Origin: Massilia sp. H-1
GTDB lineage: Bacteria; Pseudomonadota; Gammaproteobacteria; Burkholderiales; Burkholderiaceae_D
DNA length: 64,000 bases
Direction of reading: 5' to 3'
Assembly: GCA_024703915.1 (NCBI GenBank)
Contig: CP087969.1
Location: forward strand, 1-64,000
Shown: one piece after another, positions 22,660-33,607 of the stretch
Layout: every line of letters begins with the position of its first letter
Position numbering within the stretch: position 1 is the first letter of the stretch
Notes under the pieces: generated by a model
Told to the model about the DNA's origin: nothing
Database searches by the model: none
What the model saw: the letters and a program-made list of their open reading frames with translations, nothing else
Program-made: the position numbers and the translations under genes

Positions 22660-24132
22660 AGTCCCGTGTTCGCCGCGATGTAGGCCTTCATTTTCGCCAC
22701 GTCGGCGGGCATGACGACAAACTTCTGCGGCAGCGATTCGATGTCCTCGAAGCTTACCGGACGCTCTGCATCGACACCCAGCGCATCGAGAATGGTCTCG
22801 TTGAACTTGGCCGCCAGCGCCGTCTCCAGCACGATCATCGGCACGCCCGGGGCCATGTACTGGCGCGCGACCTTGATGCCGTCGGCGGTGTGGGTGTCGA
22901 TCGTGATGTCGTAGTCGTCGGCCACGTCGCGGATCGTGTCCAGGCGGTCCTTGTGGGTCGATTTGCCGGACGCGAAGCCGTATTCGGAAACCAGCTTGAA
23001 TTCGTCGCCGTCGCTGCCCGGTTTGCCGGACAAATCGAAGCCGCCTTCGGTTTCGACCTTATGGAACAAATGGCGCACGCGGGCGGCGTCGCGGCCCACC
23101 AGGTCGTACACGAAGCGCTCGAAGTTCGAGGCCTTCGAGATGTCCATCGACGGGCTGCTGGTGTGATAGGTCTCGGCCGACTTGCGCACGCGGTAGACGC
23201 CGGTGCGGAAGAATTCGTCGAGCACGTCGTTTTCATTGGTGGCGGCGACCAGGCGGTCGATCGGCAGTCCCATCATGCGCGCGATGTGGCTAAGGCGCAG
23301 ATATTGCCAAAGTTCCCGGAAGGGACGGTGAACGACACCTTCTGGCTGTTGTCGGTGGTGGCGGCCAGGTAGCCGCGGAAGTAGTAGACCACTTGCGCGA
23401 CCACGCGCGCCCAGTTGATCGAATTGACGGTGCCGATCTTTTGCGCGGCCTTGTACGGGCAGATCGTTCGAGACGGCCTTGACCATGTCCTGGCAGTCGT
23501 CGAACACGCCTTCGACGGCGATGTTGAAGATATTCGGGTCCTGCAGGCTGAACATCTGCGCGGTCTGGAAGGCGCTCATTTTCTTGTGCGGCGAGAGCAT
23601 GAAGACGCGGATGCCCTTCTTGCCGCGCATGGCGTATTCGGCAGCGCTGCCGGTGTCGGCCCGAGGTCGCGCCGAAAATATTGAGTTCGGCGCCGTTCTT
23701 GGCCAGCGCGTATTCGAACAGATTGCCCAGCAACTGCATCGCCATGTCCTTGAAGGCCAGGGTCGGGCCGTTCGACAGCGCTTGCAGGATCAGCGTCTTG
23801 TCGCCGTTTTGCTCGAGCACAGCAGCGGCGTGATCTGGGCCGTTTTTTTTTTGCAAGCATTTGCGATAGACGTCGGCGGTGTAGGTTTTCTTGGTCAGCT
23901 TGCGCAGATCGGCTTCCGGAATGTCGGTGGCGAACTTGCGCAGGATCTCGAAGGCCAGGTCCGCATACGACAGCTTGCGCCAGGCATCGAGCTCGGCGCC
24001 GGTCACTTGCGGGTACTCGGACGGCAGATACAGCCCGCCGTCGGGCGCCAGGCCACCGAGCAGGATATCGGAAAATTGTTGGGGAGCTTGCGAAGCGGCG
24101 CCCTGGTCGGCGCGGGTAGACACGTAGTGCAT
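22656..24132 (-). CDS. thrC: Threonine synthase (frameshifts in sequence)
   Basis: PLP enzyme converting O-phosphohomoserine to threonine. Start MHYVSTRADQ-, long-form N-terminal ILLGGLAPDGGLYLPSEYP, PLP lysine in NGPTLAFKDMAMQ, phosphate-binding GATSGDTGSAAEYAM around the break at 23665. Other breaks at 23465 (DLPYKAAQKIGTVNS) and 23290, where FGNICAGHIARM has GCCGGCC read as GCCTTAGCC. About 483 residues, the proteobacterial long form. Overlaps moeA downstream. The usual hom neighbour is not in the window. Confidence 0.95.
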
Positions 24133-24328
24133 AGAGGTGAGTGAGGTCCGTTTGGTGGCTGGCAAGGTACAGCTGAACAAGGCGATCGGACGATTATTAT
24201 AGTGCGGACCGGATGACCTTGGGTGGAATGCCAATTTTCCCGAATTAATTGCGGAGCCGCGCGGGTCGGCACGGCAGGAGGCTTATCTTAGCATTGCCAA
24301 TATGGCAAGCAATAGCCTGTTCAGGCGA

Positions 24329-25179
24329 TCAATAGAACCACAGCTCCTTGCGTTCGAGCGGCAAGGCCGGGGCGGCCGGGTTGACCAGGTCGATCACGCG
24401 CCTGTCCTTGAGCGCGGCGCGCCGGATCTGCTCGCCAAAGAATTTCTGGAACAGTTTCTCGAACGAACCGTCGGCAATCATGCGTTCGAGGCCTAAGCAT
24501 GCAGATCGGCGGCCAGGCGGGTGTCGCCCTTGCGCACGAAGAAGTAGACGGCCGTGCGGTAACGCAGCACGACCGAGGGTTCGACCATGAGCGCATCCTG
24601 GTGCAATTTGAGTTCGCCCCAGATCTCGGTCACGGAGCGGGGGAAATAATCGATATTGCCGGTCTCGAGCATGCGGTACAGCACGTCGTAGCTGGCTTGC
24701 GCCCCGTAGACGCGCAAGCCGTTGGCGCGCAGGATGGCGGTGTCGGGCCAGTTGCTGCCCTGCCCGGCCAGCATGGGCTTGAGCTGGTCGGCGCTGGCCA
24801 GGCCGGCGAAGCGGGCGGCCGCCGCCTTGTTGATCAGCAACAGGCGCAAGCCCCAGACGCCCTTGTCGAGCGGGATGCGGATCGGCTGCAGGCGCGCTTC
24901 GCGCTCGGCCGAGGTCATGGTGGTGACGACGTCGATGCCTTCGCTGTTTTCCAGGCGCAGCAAGGCGCGCGCCTGCTGCATGCGCACCGGATACAGTTCG
25001 ACCCGGTAACCGCGCCCGGCGTGCTGCAGCGCCTGCTCAAGCAGGCGCACGGGATACTGGGAAAGATGATCGGCCCCGCTCTCGGGGCGCGGATAGCGGA
25101 TCACGGTGTCGGCGCAGGCGGGCGCGATCTGCAGTGCCAGCCAGATTGGCAGTATCCACCTTGCCCATTGCCCTTGCAT
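24329..25179 (-). CDS. Periplasmic solute-binding-like protein (SBP_bac_3 type), paralog 1
   Basis: Signal peptide (WARWILPIWLALQIAPACA), then a compact type-II periplasmic-binding-protein fold starting DTVIRYPRPESGADHLSQYPV. One GCCGGCC break at 24493 (DLHA-GLERMIADGSFEKLFQKFFG). About 283 residues. Strongly similar along its length to the next gene, so a tandem duplicate. No ABC permease or ATPase is adjacent, so it may be a sensor or orphan receptor rather than a transporter part. Confidence 0.85.
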
Positions 25180-25257
25180 GTGCGCCTCCGTCGGGTCGCC
25201 TGCCCGCTGCGTCAAAACTACGCCTTTTCCGGCATGAAGACAAGCAGCCAGGCCGCC

Positions 25258-26107
25258 TCAGTCGTGGAACCAGAGATTCTTGCGCGCGAGCGGCATGGAG
25301 TCGGGCATCAGCGGATTCTTCAGTTCGATGGCGTGGCGCTCGCGCAGGGCGGCGCGCCGGATCATGTCGCCGAAAAATTCCTGGAACACGCGGTCGAAGG
25401 AGCCGTCGGCGATCATTTTCTCGAGTCCGGCATTCACGTCGGCCGCCAGCCGGGTGTCTTCCTTGCGCACGAAGAAATAGATCGCGGTCGGGTAGTGCAG
25501 CACAATGCCGGGCTCGACCGCCAGCTTTTGCTTGTGGAGATCGGCTTCGACCCAGATTTCCGTCACCGAGCGGGGAAATAGTCGATGCGCCCGCTTTCAA
25601 GCATGCTGAACAGGGATTCGTAACTGGTGGTGCCGTACACCGGCAAGCCGTTCTCGCGCATGATGGCGGTGTCGGGCCAGTCGCTGCCCTGCCCGGCCGA
25701 AAAATTCTTCAGCTCGGCCAGGCTGCGCAACTGGGCCATCTGCCCCAGCTTGGCGCGCTCGACCAGCAGCAGGCGCCAGCCGATCAGCCCCTTGTCGATC
25801 GGAATGCGGATCGCCTGCAGGCGCGACTCGCGCTCGGCCGAGGTCATGGTGGACAGGATGTCGATGCCCTCGTTCTTTTCCAGGCGCAGCAGCGCCCGGC
25901 CTTGCTGCATGCGCAAGGGCGAGATTTCAATGCGGTAATCGGTATCGGCGCGGGCCAGCGCCAGTTCCAGCAGGCGCAGCGGATAGCGCGAGCGTTCGTC
26001 GGGATTGCTCTCGGGACGCGGATAGCGGATGACGATGTCGGCCGCCAGCACTGCTTAAGCAGCCACGCCACCATCAGCATCAGCGCACACCATGCTTTCC
26101 ACGCCAT
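25258..26107 (-). CDS. Periplasmic solute-binding-like protein (SBP_bac_3 type), paralog 2
   Basis: Same architecture as paralog 1: ADIVIRYPRPESNPDERSRYPLRLLELAL, MTSAERESRLQAIRIPIDKGL, RIDYFPARSVTEIW, ending ARKNLWFHD. The signal peptide at 26107 (MAWKAWCALMLMVAWLL) is split from the mature part at 26054 by GCTTAAGC. A second break is at 25575. Starts 72 bases downstream of the serine dehydratase gene on the other side; order on the minus strand is paralog 2 then paralog 1. Confidence 0.85.
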
Positions 26108-26178
26108 TCACACCTCCGTATCGGCCCAGGGCCTGGGCTATACGGAAAGTAAGCTAATTTTATGGATTTGACAAGGCG

Positions 26179-27583
26179 TCAGCAGGCCGCGTGGTTGACC
26201 GTCACCACGTGAATGGCCAGGCCGCCGAGCGAGGTTTCCTTGTACTTGTCCTGCATGTCGGCGCCGGTCTGGCGCATCGTTTCGATCACGTCGTCGAGGC
26301 TGACGAAGTGGGTGCCGTCGCCCTTGAGCGCGAGCGAGGCGGCGGTGATGGCCTTGATCGCGCCCATGCCGTTGCGCTCGATGCAGGGAATCTGCACCAG
26401 GCCGCCGATCGGGTCGCACGTCATGCCGAGATGGTGTTCGATGCCGATTTCGGCCGCGTTTTCGATCTGTTCATTGCTGCCGCCCAGGGCCGCCACCAGG
26501 CCGGCGGCCGCCATCGCGCAGGCCACGCCGACTTCGCCCTGGCAGCCGATTTCGGCGCCCGAGATCGACGCATTCTTCTTGCACAGCATGCCGATCCCGG
26601 CCGCGGTGAGCATGAAGGCGCGCACCCCGGCATCCGGGTCGCTCGGACGGCAGTCTTCGGCGTAGTAGCGCAGCACCGCCGGGATGATGCTTAAGCCGCG
26701 CCATTGGTGGGCGCCGTCACCACGCGCCCCCCATGCATGGCGTTTTCTTCGTTGACCGCCATCGCATACAGGCTGACCTGGTGCAGCGCGTCGTGCGGCA
26801 GATCGTTGGCCCGGTTGTCGCTGTTGAGGGCGTCCTGGGCTTGCTTCCACAGATTGGCGGCGCGCCGCTTGACGTTCAGGCCGCCCGGCAGCTGGCCGCC
26901 GGTGACCAGGCCATGGGCGATACAGCCGCGCATGACGTTCCAGATCTTGTCCAGGCCCGCATCGAGGTCGGCTTCCGGCATGCGCGCCAGCTCGTTCGCG
27001 CGCAGCATGGCGGGAATGGTCTGGCCGGTGTTGCGGCCGTGGGCCAGCAACTGGTCCATGGTATCGAAGGGGAACGGGATCGGGGCGTCGCCGCCGGAAC
27101 TGCTCTGGCGCGCCTGCGCTTCATCTAGCCGCGTGAATGAAGCCGCCGCCGACCGAATAGAACACGCGTTCGATGGCCGAACCGTCGGCCAGGCGCAGCG
27201 TGAAGCGCATGCCGTTCGGATGCTCGGGCAGGCTGGAGGTCTTGTGCCACAGCAGATGGGTGCGCGCGCTGAACGGCACTTCCTTGGTGCCCAGCAGCTT
27301 GATGACGCCATCGAGTTCGGCTTCGGCCAGCTTGTCTTCCACCGCGTCCGGATCGACGCCCTGCGGCGTCTCGCCCATCAGGCCGAGGATGACCGCCTTG
27401 TCGGTCGCGTGGCCGACACCGGTCAGCGCCAGCGAGCCATACAGGGCCGCTTCGACGCCGACGGCGTGATCGAGCGGGACCGCACTCGACCAGGAACCGG
27501 CGCGCCGCCACCATCGGCCCCACCGTGTGGGAACTCGACGGCCCGATGCCGATTTTGAATAGGTCGAATACGCTCATGTCCAT
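26179..27583 (-). CDS. sdaA: L-serine ammonia-lyase (4Fe-4S, single chain), copy without riboswitch
   Basis: Deaminates serine to pyruvate. Start [24 protein letters not shown] (beta domain). Alpha domain with [31 protein letters not shown] and [21 protein letters not shown], the Cys residues of the Fe-S cluster. Ends VVTVNHAAC. Breaks at 27490, 27124, and 26693, where GCCGGCATC reads GCTTAAGCATC. The paralog at 50932 has GCGGGC at this point and is undamaged there, an internal control. About 466 residues. It shares the strand with the threonine-degradation genes upstream. Confidence 0.93.
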
Positions 27584-27614
27584 CGCTGTGCCTCTTATCG
27601 TTTTTGTAAAACGT

Positions 27615-28574
27615 TTATGCAGCCTGGCTGAGACCGACGTCGATGTTTGCGAGCATGTCGGTGACCAGCTGCTCAATGCCGATGCGGGCTTTCCAGCCCC
27701 AGTCGGCGGTCGCTTTGGCATCGTCCAGGCTTTGCGGCCAGGTGTCGGCGATGGCCTGACGGCTGTCAGGCTGGTAGCCGATCTCGAAGTCCGGCAGCGC
27801 GCGCTAATCGCAGCTGCCAGCTCGCGTGGATTGAACGAGACGCTAGCCACATTATAAGCGGAGCGGATCGCGATTTTGTCAGTAGCGTCCATCAGTTCGA
27901 TGGTGGCGCGGATCGCATCGGGCATGTAGATCATCGGCAGCGTGGTCTCCGGGCCGAGGAAGCACTGATAGCGTTCGCCGCGCAGGGCCGCATGGAAGAT
28001 CGCGATCGCGTAGTCAGTGGTGCCGCCGCCCGGAGGCGACTTGAAGCTGATGATGCCTGGGTAGCGGATCGAACGCACGTCCACGCCGTACTTGGTGAAG
28101 TAGTACTCGCACAGGCGCTCGTTCTACCAGCTTGCTGATGCCGTAAATGGTGGTCGGATCCATGACCGTGAACTGCGGCGTGTTTTGCGCCGGGGTGTTC
28201 AGGGCCGAAGGCGGCGATCGACGACGGCCAGAAGATGCGCAGCGGCTTGCCCTGTTCGCCGCGCTCGCGCGCCACTTCCAGGATGTTGAGCAGGCCGTCC
28301 ATGTTCAGTTCCCACGCCTTGAGCGGGGCTTTTCGCCGGTGGCCGACAGCAGCGCGGCCAGCTGGTACACCTGGGTGATGCCTTCATCGGCGACGAATTT
28401 GGCCAGGCCGTCGCGGTCGAGGACGTCGAGCTGGGTGTAGCGTGCGGCCTTGTAGACATTGGCGGCGCCAATGTCGGAAGCGATGACGTTGTTGGCGCCA
28501 TGCTGGGCTGCCAGTGCGCCGACCAGTTCACTGCCGATTTGGCCGTTGGCGCCGATGATGAGGATGCGTTCCAT
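27615..28574 (-). CDS. L-threonine 3-dehydrogenase, epimerase-like (SDR) type (frameshifts in sequence)
   Basis: NAD-dependent extended SDR that oxidises threonine to 2-amino-3-ketobutyrate. N-terminal Rossmann motif [29 protein letters not shown] and the catalytic YGISKLAGE triad region (broken at 28131), then [20 protein letters not shown], strongly characteristic of this enzyme. Breaks at 28325, 28205, 28131 and 27806. About 320 residues. 34 bases downstream of kbl, forming the two-step threonine-to-glycine pathway. Confidence 0.92.
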
Positions 28575-28608
28575 ATTGTTGTTGTCCAGTCTGTTCTTGA
28601 TGTGTTGC

Positions 28609-29821
28609 TTAGTTCTTGAGAATGCCCAGCTCGCGCCCGGCCTGTTCGAATGCTTTGAGTACGGTGTCGAGCTGTGCGCGTGTGCGCGGCCGACAGCTGG
28701 ACCCGGACCCTGGCCTGTCCCATCGGGACCACCGGGTAGAAGAAGCCGGACAGCAGCACGCCCAGTTCATACATGCGGGCCGCGAATTTCTGGGCCACGG
28801 GCGCTTCGAACAGCATCACCGGCACCACCGGGTGGGTGCCCGGCTTGATGGTGAAGCCGATGCGCTCGATCTCCTTGCGGAAGTAGGCGGTGTTCTCGTG
28901 CAGGCGGTCGCGCAGTTCGGTCGACTTGGAGATCCGTTCGAGCACCGACAGCGAAGCGCTTAAGCAATCGATGGCGCCAGGGTGTTCGAGAACAGATACG
29001 GACGCGATTTCTGGCGCAGCGTGTCGATCACTTCCTTGCGGGCCGAGGTAAAGCCGCCCATCGCGCCGCCCAGGGCCTTGCCCAGGGTGCCGGTGATGAT
29101 GTCGATGCGGCCCAGGACATTGTGGTGTTCATGCGTGCCGCGCCCGGTCTTGCCCATGAAGCCGGAAGCGTGGCATTCGTCGATCATGACCAGCGCGCCG
29201 TATTGGTCGGCCAGGTCGCAGATCTTGTCGAGCTGGGCGATCGTGCCGTCCATCGAGAACACGCCGTCGGTGACGATCACTTTGTGGCGCTTGCCTGCTT
29301 CGGTCGCGGCCTTGAGCTGCACTTCCAGATCGGCCATGTCGTTGTGCAGGTAGCGATAACGGCTTACCTTTGCACAGACGGATGCCGTCGATGATCGACG
29401 CGTGGTTCAGCGCGTCCGAAATGATGGCGTCGTTTTCGTCGAACAGGGGTTCGAACACGCCGCCGTTGGCGTCGAAAGCGGCTGCGTACAGGATCGTGTC
29501 TTCGGTGCCGAGGAAGGCCGAGATGGCTTTTTCCAGTTCCTTGTGCACGGTCTGGGTGCCGCAAATGAAGCGCACCGACGACAGGCCGTAGCCGTATTTC
29601 TCGGTCGCGGCGATCGAGGCCTGCTGGGTTTCCAGGTCGCCCGACAGGCCCAGGTAATTATTGGCGCACATATTGATCAGGGTGCGGCCGTCTTCGGCCA
29701 CCACTTCGGCGCCCTGGCGCGAGGCAAGCACGCGCTCCGGCTTGTACAGGCCCTGGCCGCGCAGGGTGTCCAGGTTGTGCTGCAGGCCGCTGAAAAACGC
29801 ATTCTTCGCTTGATCGCTCAT
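28609..29821 (-). CDS. kbl: 2-amino-3-ketobutyrate CoA ligase (frameshifts in sequence)
   Basis: PLP enzyme splitting 2-amino-3-ketobutyrate with CoA into glycine and acetyl-CoA. Visible: [49 protein letters not shown] lysine in [12 protein letters not shown] and C-terminal [19 protein letters not shown]. Breaks at 29363 ([13 protein letters not shown]), 28960 ([18 protein letters not shown] expanded to ATTGCTTAAGC) and 28685. About 400 residues. Ends ILKN at 28609. First gene of kbl-tdh. Confidence 0.95.
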
Positions 29822-30006
29822 GTTTGTCCTCGTGTTGGGGGTTGCTTAAGCTTGACCGGTACTTGCACTATGCTGTACCTTGATCACTCGGTGATGCTTA
29901 TTCCGAGATATCGAACTAAAATTCAATATAATGGATATTACCCAAGGCCAGTGAACTTGGCAAGCATCAGTTTGATTCGTTTCGCATAAAAACTTGGTAA
30001 AAGACT

Positions 30007-30588
30007 ATGAACACTCCGCTGACTGGCAATTCTCCTCCTGGAAGTGGGCGCGACGCTACAGCTGGCTGCGCCTGGCGCGGGGGCTGACGCTGGAAGATCT
30101 GTCCAGGATTGCCGGGGTGTCGAAATCGATGTTATCGCAAATCGAAAGGGAGAAGGCGAACCCGACCATTGCGATCACCTGGCGCCTGGCCAATGCCCTG
30201 GGCGTGCAGATCGGTGAACTTTTATCTTCGGAAACACGGGTGGCGGAAACCATCCGCGTGCTCGACGCCCATGAAACCCCGACCCTGCCCGGCACCCACG
30301 CTTGCTACTACACGCTGCGCATCCTGGGGCCGATGGAAATGGCTAAGCAAGTACGAATGGTATGAGCTGACGCTGGCGCCGGGCGGCGTGCTCGAGTCCC
30401 AGGCGCACGACCCGGGCACGAGCGAACACATGACGGTGCTGCACGGCGCGATCGAGGTCGAAGTCGGGCTCGAGCGCAAGAAGGTCAAGCTGGGCGGCAC
30501 CGCGCGCTACCCGGCCGACCAGAACCATGTGCTGCGCAATTCCGGCAAGACCGAAGCGAAGGCCCTGCTAGTGGTGTGTCACCGCTGA
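30007..30588 (+). CDS. XRE-cupin transcriptional regulator (frameshifts in sequence)
   Basis: N-terminal HTH LARGLTLEDLSRIAGVSKSMLSQIEREKANPT and C-terminal cupin domain (MTVLHGAIEVEVGL ... PADQNHVLRNSGK). This form commonly controls amino-acid or polyamine metabolism, with the cupin binding the effector. The likely start is ATG 30007 (MNTPLTGNSPPGSGRD), joined to the HTH by a frameshift near 30055. A second break at 30342 (MAGKYEWYEL) is GCCGGC read as GCTAAGC. Divergent from kbl-tdh across 185 AT-rich bases, so control of threonine degradation is a reasonable guess. Confidence 0.85.
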
Positions 30589-31317
30589 GTTAGGCACGCC
30601 ATGCTTGTTGCGGATGGCCTGGCTGCTGCCATCCTTTTCCATCTTGTCCAGCTCGCGCGCCAGCTTGCCGACCAGGTCCTTGCTGCAGCGCTTGGAGCAA
30701 GCCAGGTAGTTATCAGTGCTCATCAGCGCTTACCCGGCCACGATGCGCTCGCTCAGGGCTTGCGCCCGCAGGTAGACCTGCATCTCCTCGACCGGACCGA
30801 ACCAGGCGTCCATGCGTTCCTCGAGCAGCATGCGCGGCACGTCTTCGTTATTGCTGATCTCATACAGCTGTTCCGGCTTGAAGCCTTGCTCGCGCAGGAT
30901 GGCCAGATTGATGGTGCCGCGCGCAACCGCCACCGCGCGCATGGTCTTGCGGGCTTCGGCAAAACTGCGCAGGCGCGTGCCCAGCGTGAAGAAGCCGCGC
31001 TCGGCCTTGTACAGCGCACTAATCCAGGTAAAGTTCGCTTCGCGCTCGGGCCCACGGGCAATCGGCAGGATCAGCTGGTCGACGCTGCCGTATTGCTGCA
31101 CAGTAAGAATGGCCCGGTTCTTCGGCGTGTACACCAGTTTGGGCGTGATCCCGGCGCGCCGCATGGCTTCCAGCACGATCTCGCCCACCACGCCATGGCC
31201 GACGGCCGTGCTGCTCGACATGGGCGGGATATCCATCACAAACAGCTCCACCGGCTGGGCCCGGACCACGGGCGCCAGCAAGAGCAGCAGCACCGGCAGG
31301 AGGCGGACGCTACTCAT
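30568..31317 (-). CDS. Periplasmic solute-binding-like protein, second family, paralog A
   Basis: Signal peptide MSSVRLLPVLLLLLAPVVRA, then QPVELFVMDIPPMSSSTAVGHGVVGEIVLEAM, AEANFTWISALYKAERGFFTLGT and EISNNEDVPRMLLEERMDAWFGP. After a break at 30728 the C-terminus reads MSTDNYLACSKRCSKDLVGKL, with Cys spaced as in paralog B. About 250 residues. The 3' end overlaps the XRE-cupin 3' end by about 20 bases; a base error at the stop is possible. No transporter genes adjoin. Confidence 0.82.
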
Positions 31318-31387
31318 GGTTGCTTTTTGATAGTGACTATGTCTCATAGGCACATCATGCCGCATAACTGCTCCGGTGCGCACACGG

Positions 31388-32126
31388 CTAGCGGTGCGGC
31401 GGCGAACTCTTGAGCGCGTAACGGGCCCGGATCGCCCTGATCGTGCCGTCACGCTCCATTTTTGCGAGCTGGACCGAGATCCTGGCCACCAGGCGCGGAT
31501 CGCATTGCAGCGAGCAAGCCAGGTAATTGTCGGTACTGCCGACCGAGGCCCCCTCGATCACCTTGTCGCGTTGCTCGACATTATGCAGAAAGACGCGCAT
31601 CTGTTCGCCCGGGCCGAACCAGGCTTCCATGCGCCCGGCCAGCAGCAGACGCGGCACGTTGTCGTTGTCGCTGATTTCGTAAATCTGTTCGGGTTCGAAC
31701 TGTTCGGCAAGCAAGAGGACTGGCGTGACCGTACCGCGCGCCACGGCAATCGAGCGCAAGGAGCTGCGCGCTTGCGCATAGGAATCGATCCGGGTGCCAG
31801 TGGTAAAGAATGCGCGCTCGACCTTGTACAGGGGCGCGATCCAGGTAAAATCGTGTTCGCGGTCCGCCACCCGGGCCAGGGGAATGATCAGGAGGTCGCG
31901 GCTGGTAAGCAGGCGCACCGTGACGATGGCGCGATTGTTCGGTGGAAACTGCAATTGGGGCTCCATGCCGACGCGTCATGGCTTCGATCACGATGTCGCC
32001 GACCACTCCCCTGTCCGGCCCGTCCTTGATCGAGATCGGCGGCACATCCATGACATACAACTGCACCGGCTCGGCGCGCGCGCACGTGGCCAGCAGCAGG
32101 CAAGGCAGTAGGCATGCAAGGCGCAT
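31388..32126 (-). CDS. Periplasmic solute-binding-like protein, second family, paralog B
   Basis: MRLACLLPCLLLATCARA signal peptide, then EPVQLYVMDVPPISIKDGPDRGVVGDIVIEAM. It matches paralog A in FTWIAPLYKVERAFFTTGTR, EISDNDNVPRLLLAGRMEAWFGP and STDNYLACSLQCDPRLVARI. One break at about 31975. The family keeps a Cys pair (ACSLQC/ACSKRC) near the C-terminus, unlike the 24-26 kb pair. Probably periplasmic sensing or orphan binding. Confidence 0.84.
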
Positions 32127-32205
32127 CGGCGATGCTCCATCGGACGGAGCACTCACGATACATCAAGCCACTGCCATGGTCTAGTCAGTTCCGCATGGCA
32201 GCGCC

Positions 32206-32699
32206 TTACGCGGGCACTGATTCGGCGCCTATGCCAACCGCATACAGCTCGGTGTGGCCGAAGCCTTTTCGTAGTCGAGCACCGAGATGACTTGCGGCGC
32301 TACCTTGACGAAAATCGCGCCCGGCCACGGCAGGTTCAGCGTGCCCGCCGTCAATGTTTTTATTTGCGGAAAGCGCCTGAGCATGTACTCGGACGCGTGC
32401 CGTGTTTCTTCCGGGTCCCGCACGAAGTGGGCAAGGCCGCCCATGGACAAGCCCTTGATGTGGGCCCAGTCCCGGTAAGCCGGCGTGACGGTCAGCGAGA
32501 CCTTGTTGTTGTGCTGGATGTTGTGGGCTTTTTGCCCGTCCAGCCCGATGGCGAAATACAGCGTCAGCCCGTCGTTGGCGTAGCTCACGGTCGTTGCCTG
32601 CGGGTAGCCGTCGGCGCGGATGGTGGCCAGAGTGAGGTCGTTGACGCTGTGAAGGATGTCCAGTATGAACTGGCGTGCTGCGTGATTGAGTGCTTCCAT
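32206..32699 (-). CDS. Pyridoxamine 5'-phosphate oxidase-fold (FMN-binding) family protein
   Basis: Split-barrel flavin-binding fold: ILHSVNDLTLATIRADGYPQATTVSYANDGLTLYFAIG, then NIQHNNKVSLTVTPAYRDWAHIKGLSMGG. Substrate unknown; these proteins usually bind FMN, F420 or haem. One frameshift near 32268 separates VLDYEKGFGHTEL from YAVGIGAESVPA. About 164 residues. Confidence 0.85.
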
Positions 32700-32791
32700 G
32701 ATCCCTCCCGGTCTGCACCATCTTAGGCGGGCGTCAATGCAGGGGCATGAGGCAGCTCAATCGTGCCTGTCAGCTTTTGCGGAACCCGGCG

Positions 32792-33489
32792 TCAGCGCGC
32801 GACCAGCACGACGGCGGCGACGGCTGCCAGCAGGTGCTTGAGCGTATGTCCGCTGAGCGCGCCCAGCACGTCCAACCAGGCCTGGTCGGCCACTTCGCAC
32901 AGCTTGGCCAGCACATACAGGGCGACGGCCAGGCCGCATGCCCGGCGCTGGGCGGCCGGCGCGTCGTGCTGCCATTGCAGCAGCGGAACCAGGATCAGGG
33001 GCGCCGCCTGCAGCAGCAGATAGGGCCGCAGGTCGCCGCTGGCGCGCCACCACAGCACGCTGGCAACGGCGCATGCCGCCAGCAACAGCAGCGCCAGGCG
33101 CGAGCGCAAGACGGCCGCCAGCAGCGCGCCGCAAGCGAGCGCGATCGGCAAGCGGTCCCATACGAGGCGGGCGTCATCCGGCGCCAGGTGGTACCAGGCC
33201 GAACCGAGCGCGGTCAGGCCGAGCGCGGCCACGAACACGCCCAGCGCGCTGCGTTCGGCCCCGGCCAGAGCGCTGTGCCGCAGGCGCCAGGCGCCATAGG
33301 CCGCGGCCAGCAGGAAGCCCAGATTGGACAGCACGTCGCCTAAGCATGGGCGATGCCCAGCAGGCTGCGCTGGTCGGAAAAGGCGTGATAAGCGGCGCTC
33401 TGGGCGATCGGGCCGTGAATGGCCAGCACGGCGGCGAGCAGGAGGGCCGCGAACAGGGCCAGCGGCGGTTTGGAACGGGTGATGAGCAT
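32792..33489 (-). CDS. Alkaline-ceramidase-like (CREST superfamily) integral membrane protein
   Basis: Seven or so hydrophobic helices. Conserved metal-site motifs: SAWYHLAPDDARLVWDRLP in the middle and SGHTLKHLLAA at the C-terminus (the three His typical of CREST hydrolases). N-terminus MLITRSKPPLALFAALLLAAVL, then AYHAFSDQRSLLGIAHAGDVLSNLGFLL broken at 33340 (GCCGGC read as GCTTAGGC). Ceramidase activity in bacteria is inferred only from the fold. About 232 residues. Confidence 0.82.
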
Positions 33490-33607
33490 GGCAATCCTTT
33501 GCAAGAACAGGCCCTCACTGTGCCCGTCCCCCGTCAAAGTGGATACCGAAACGCAAGACGTCGCCGAAAAGGCGACGTCCGGTAGTGCATGCTAATACCA
33601 AATCCGC

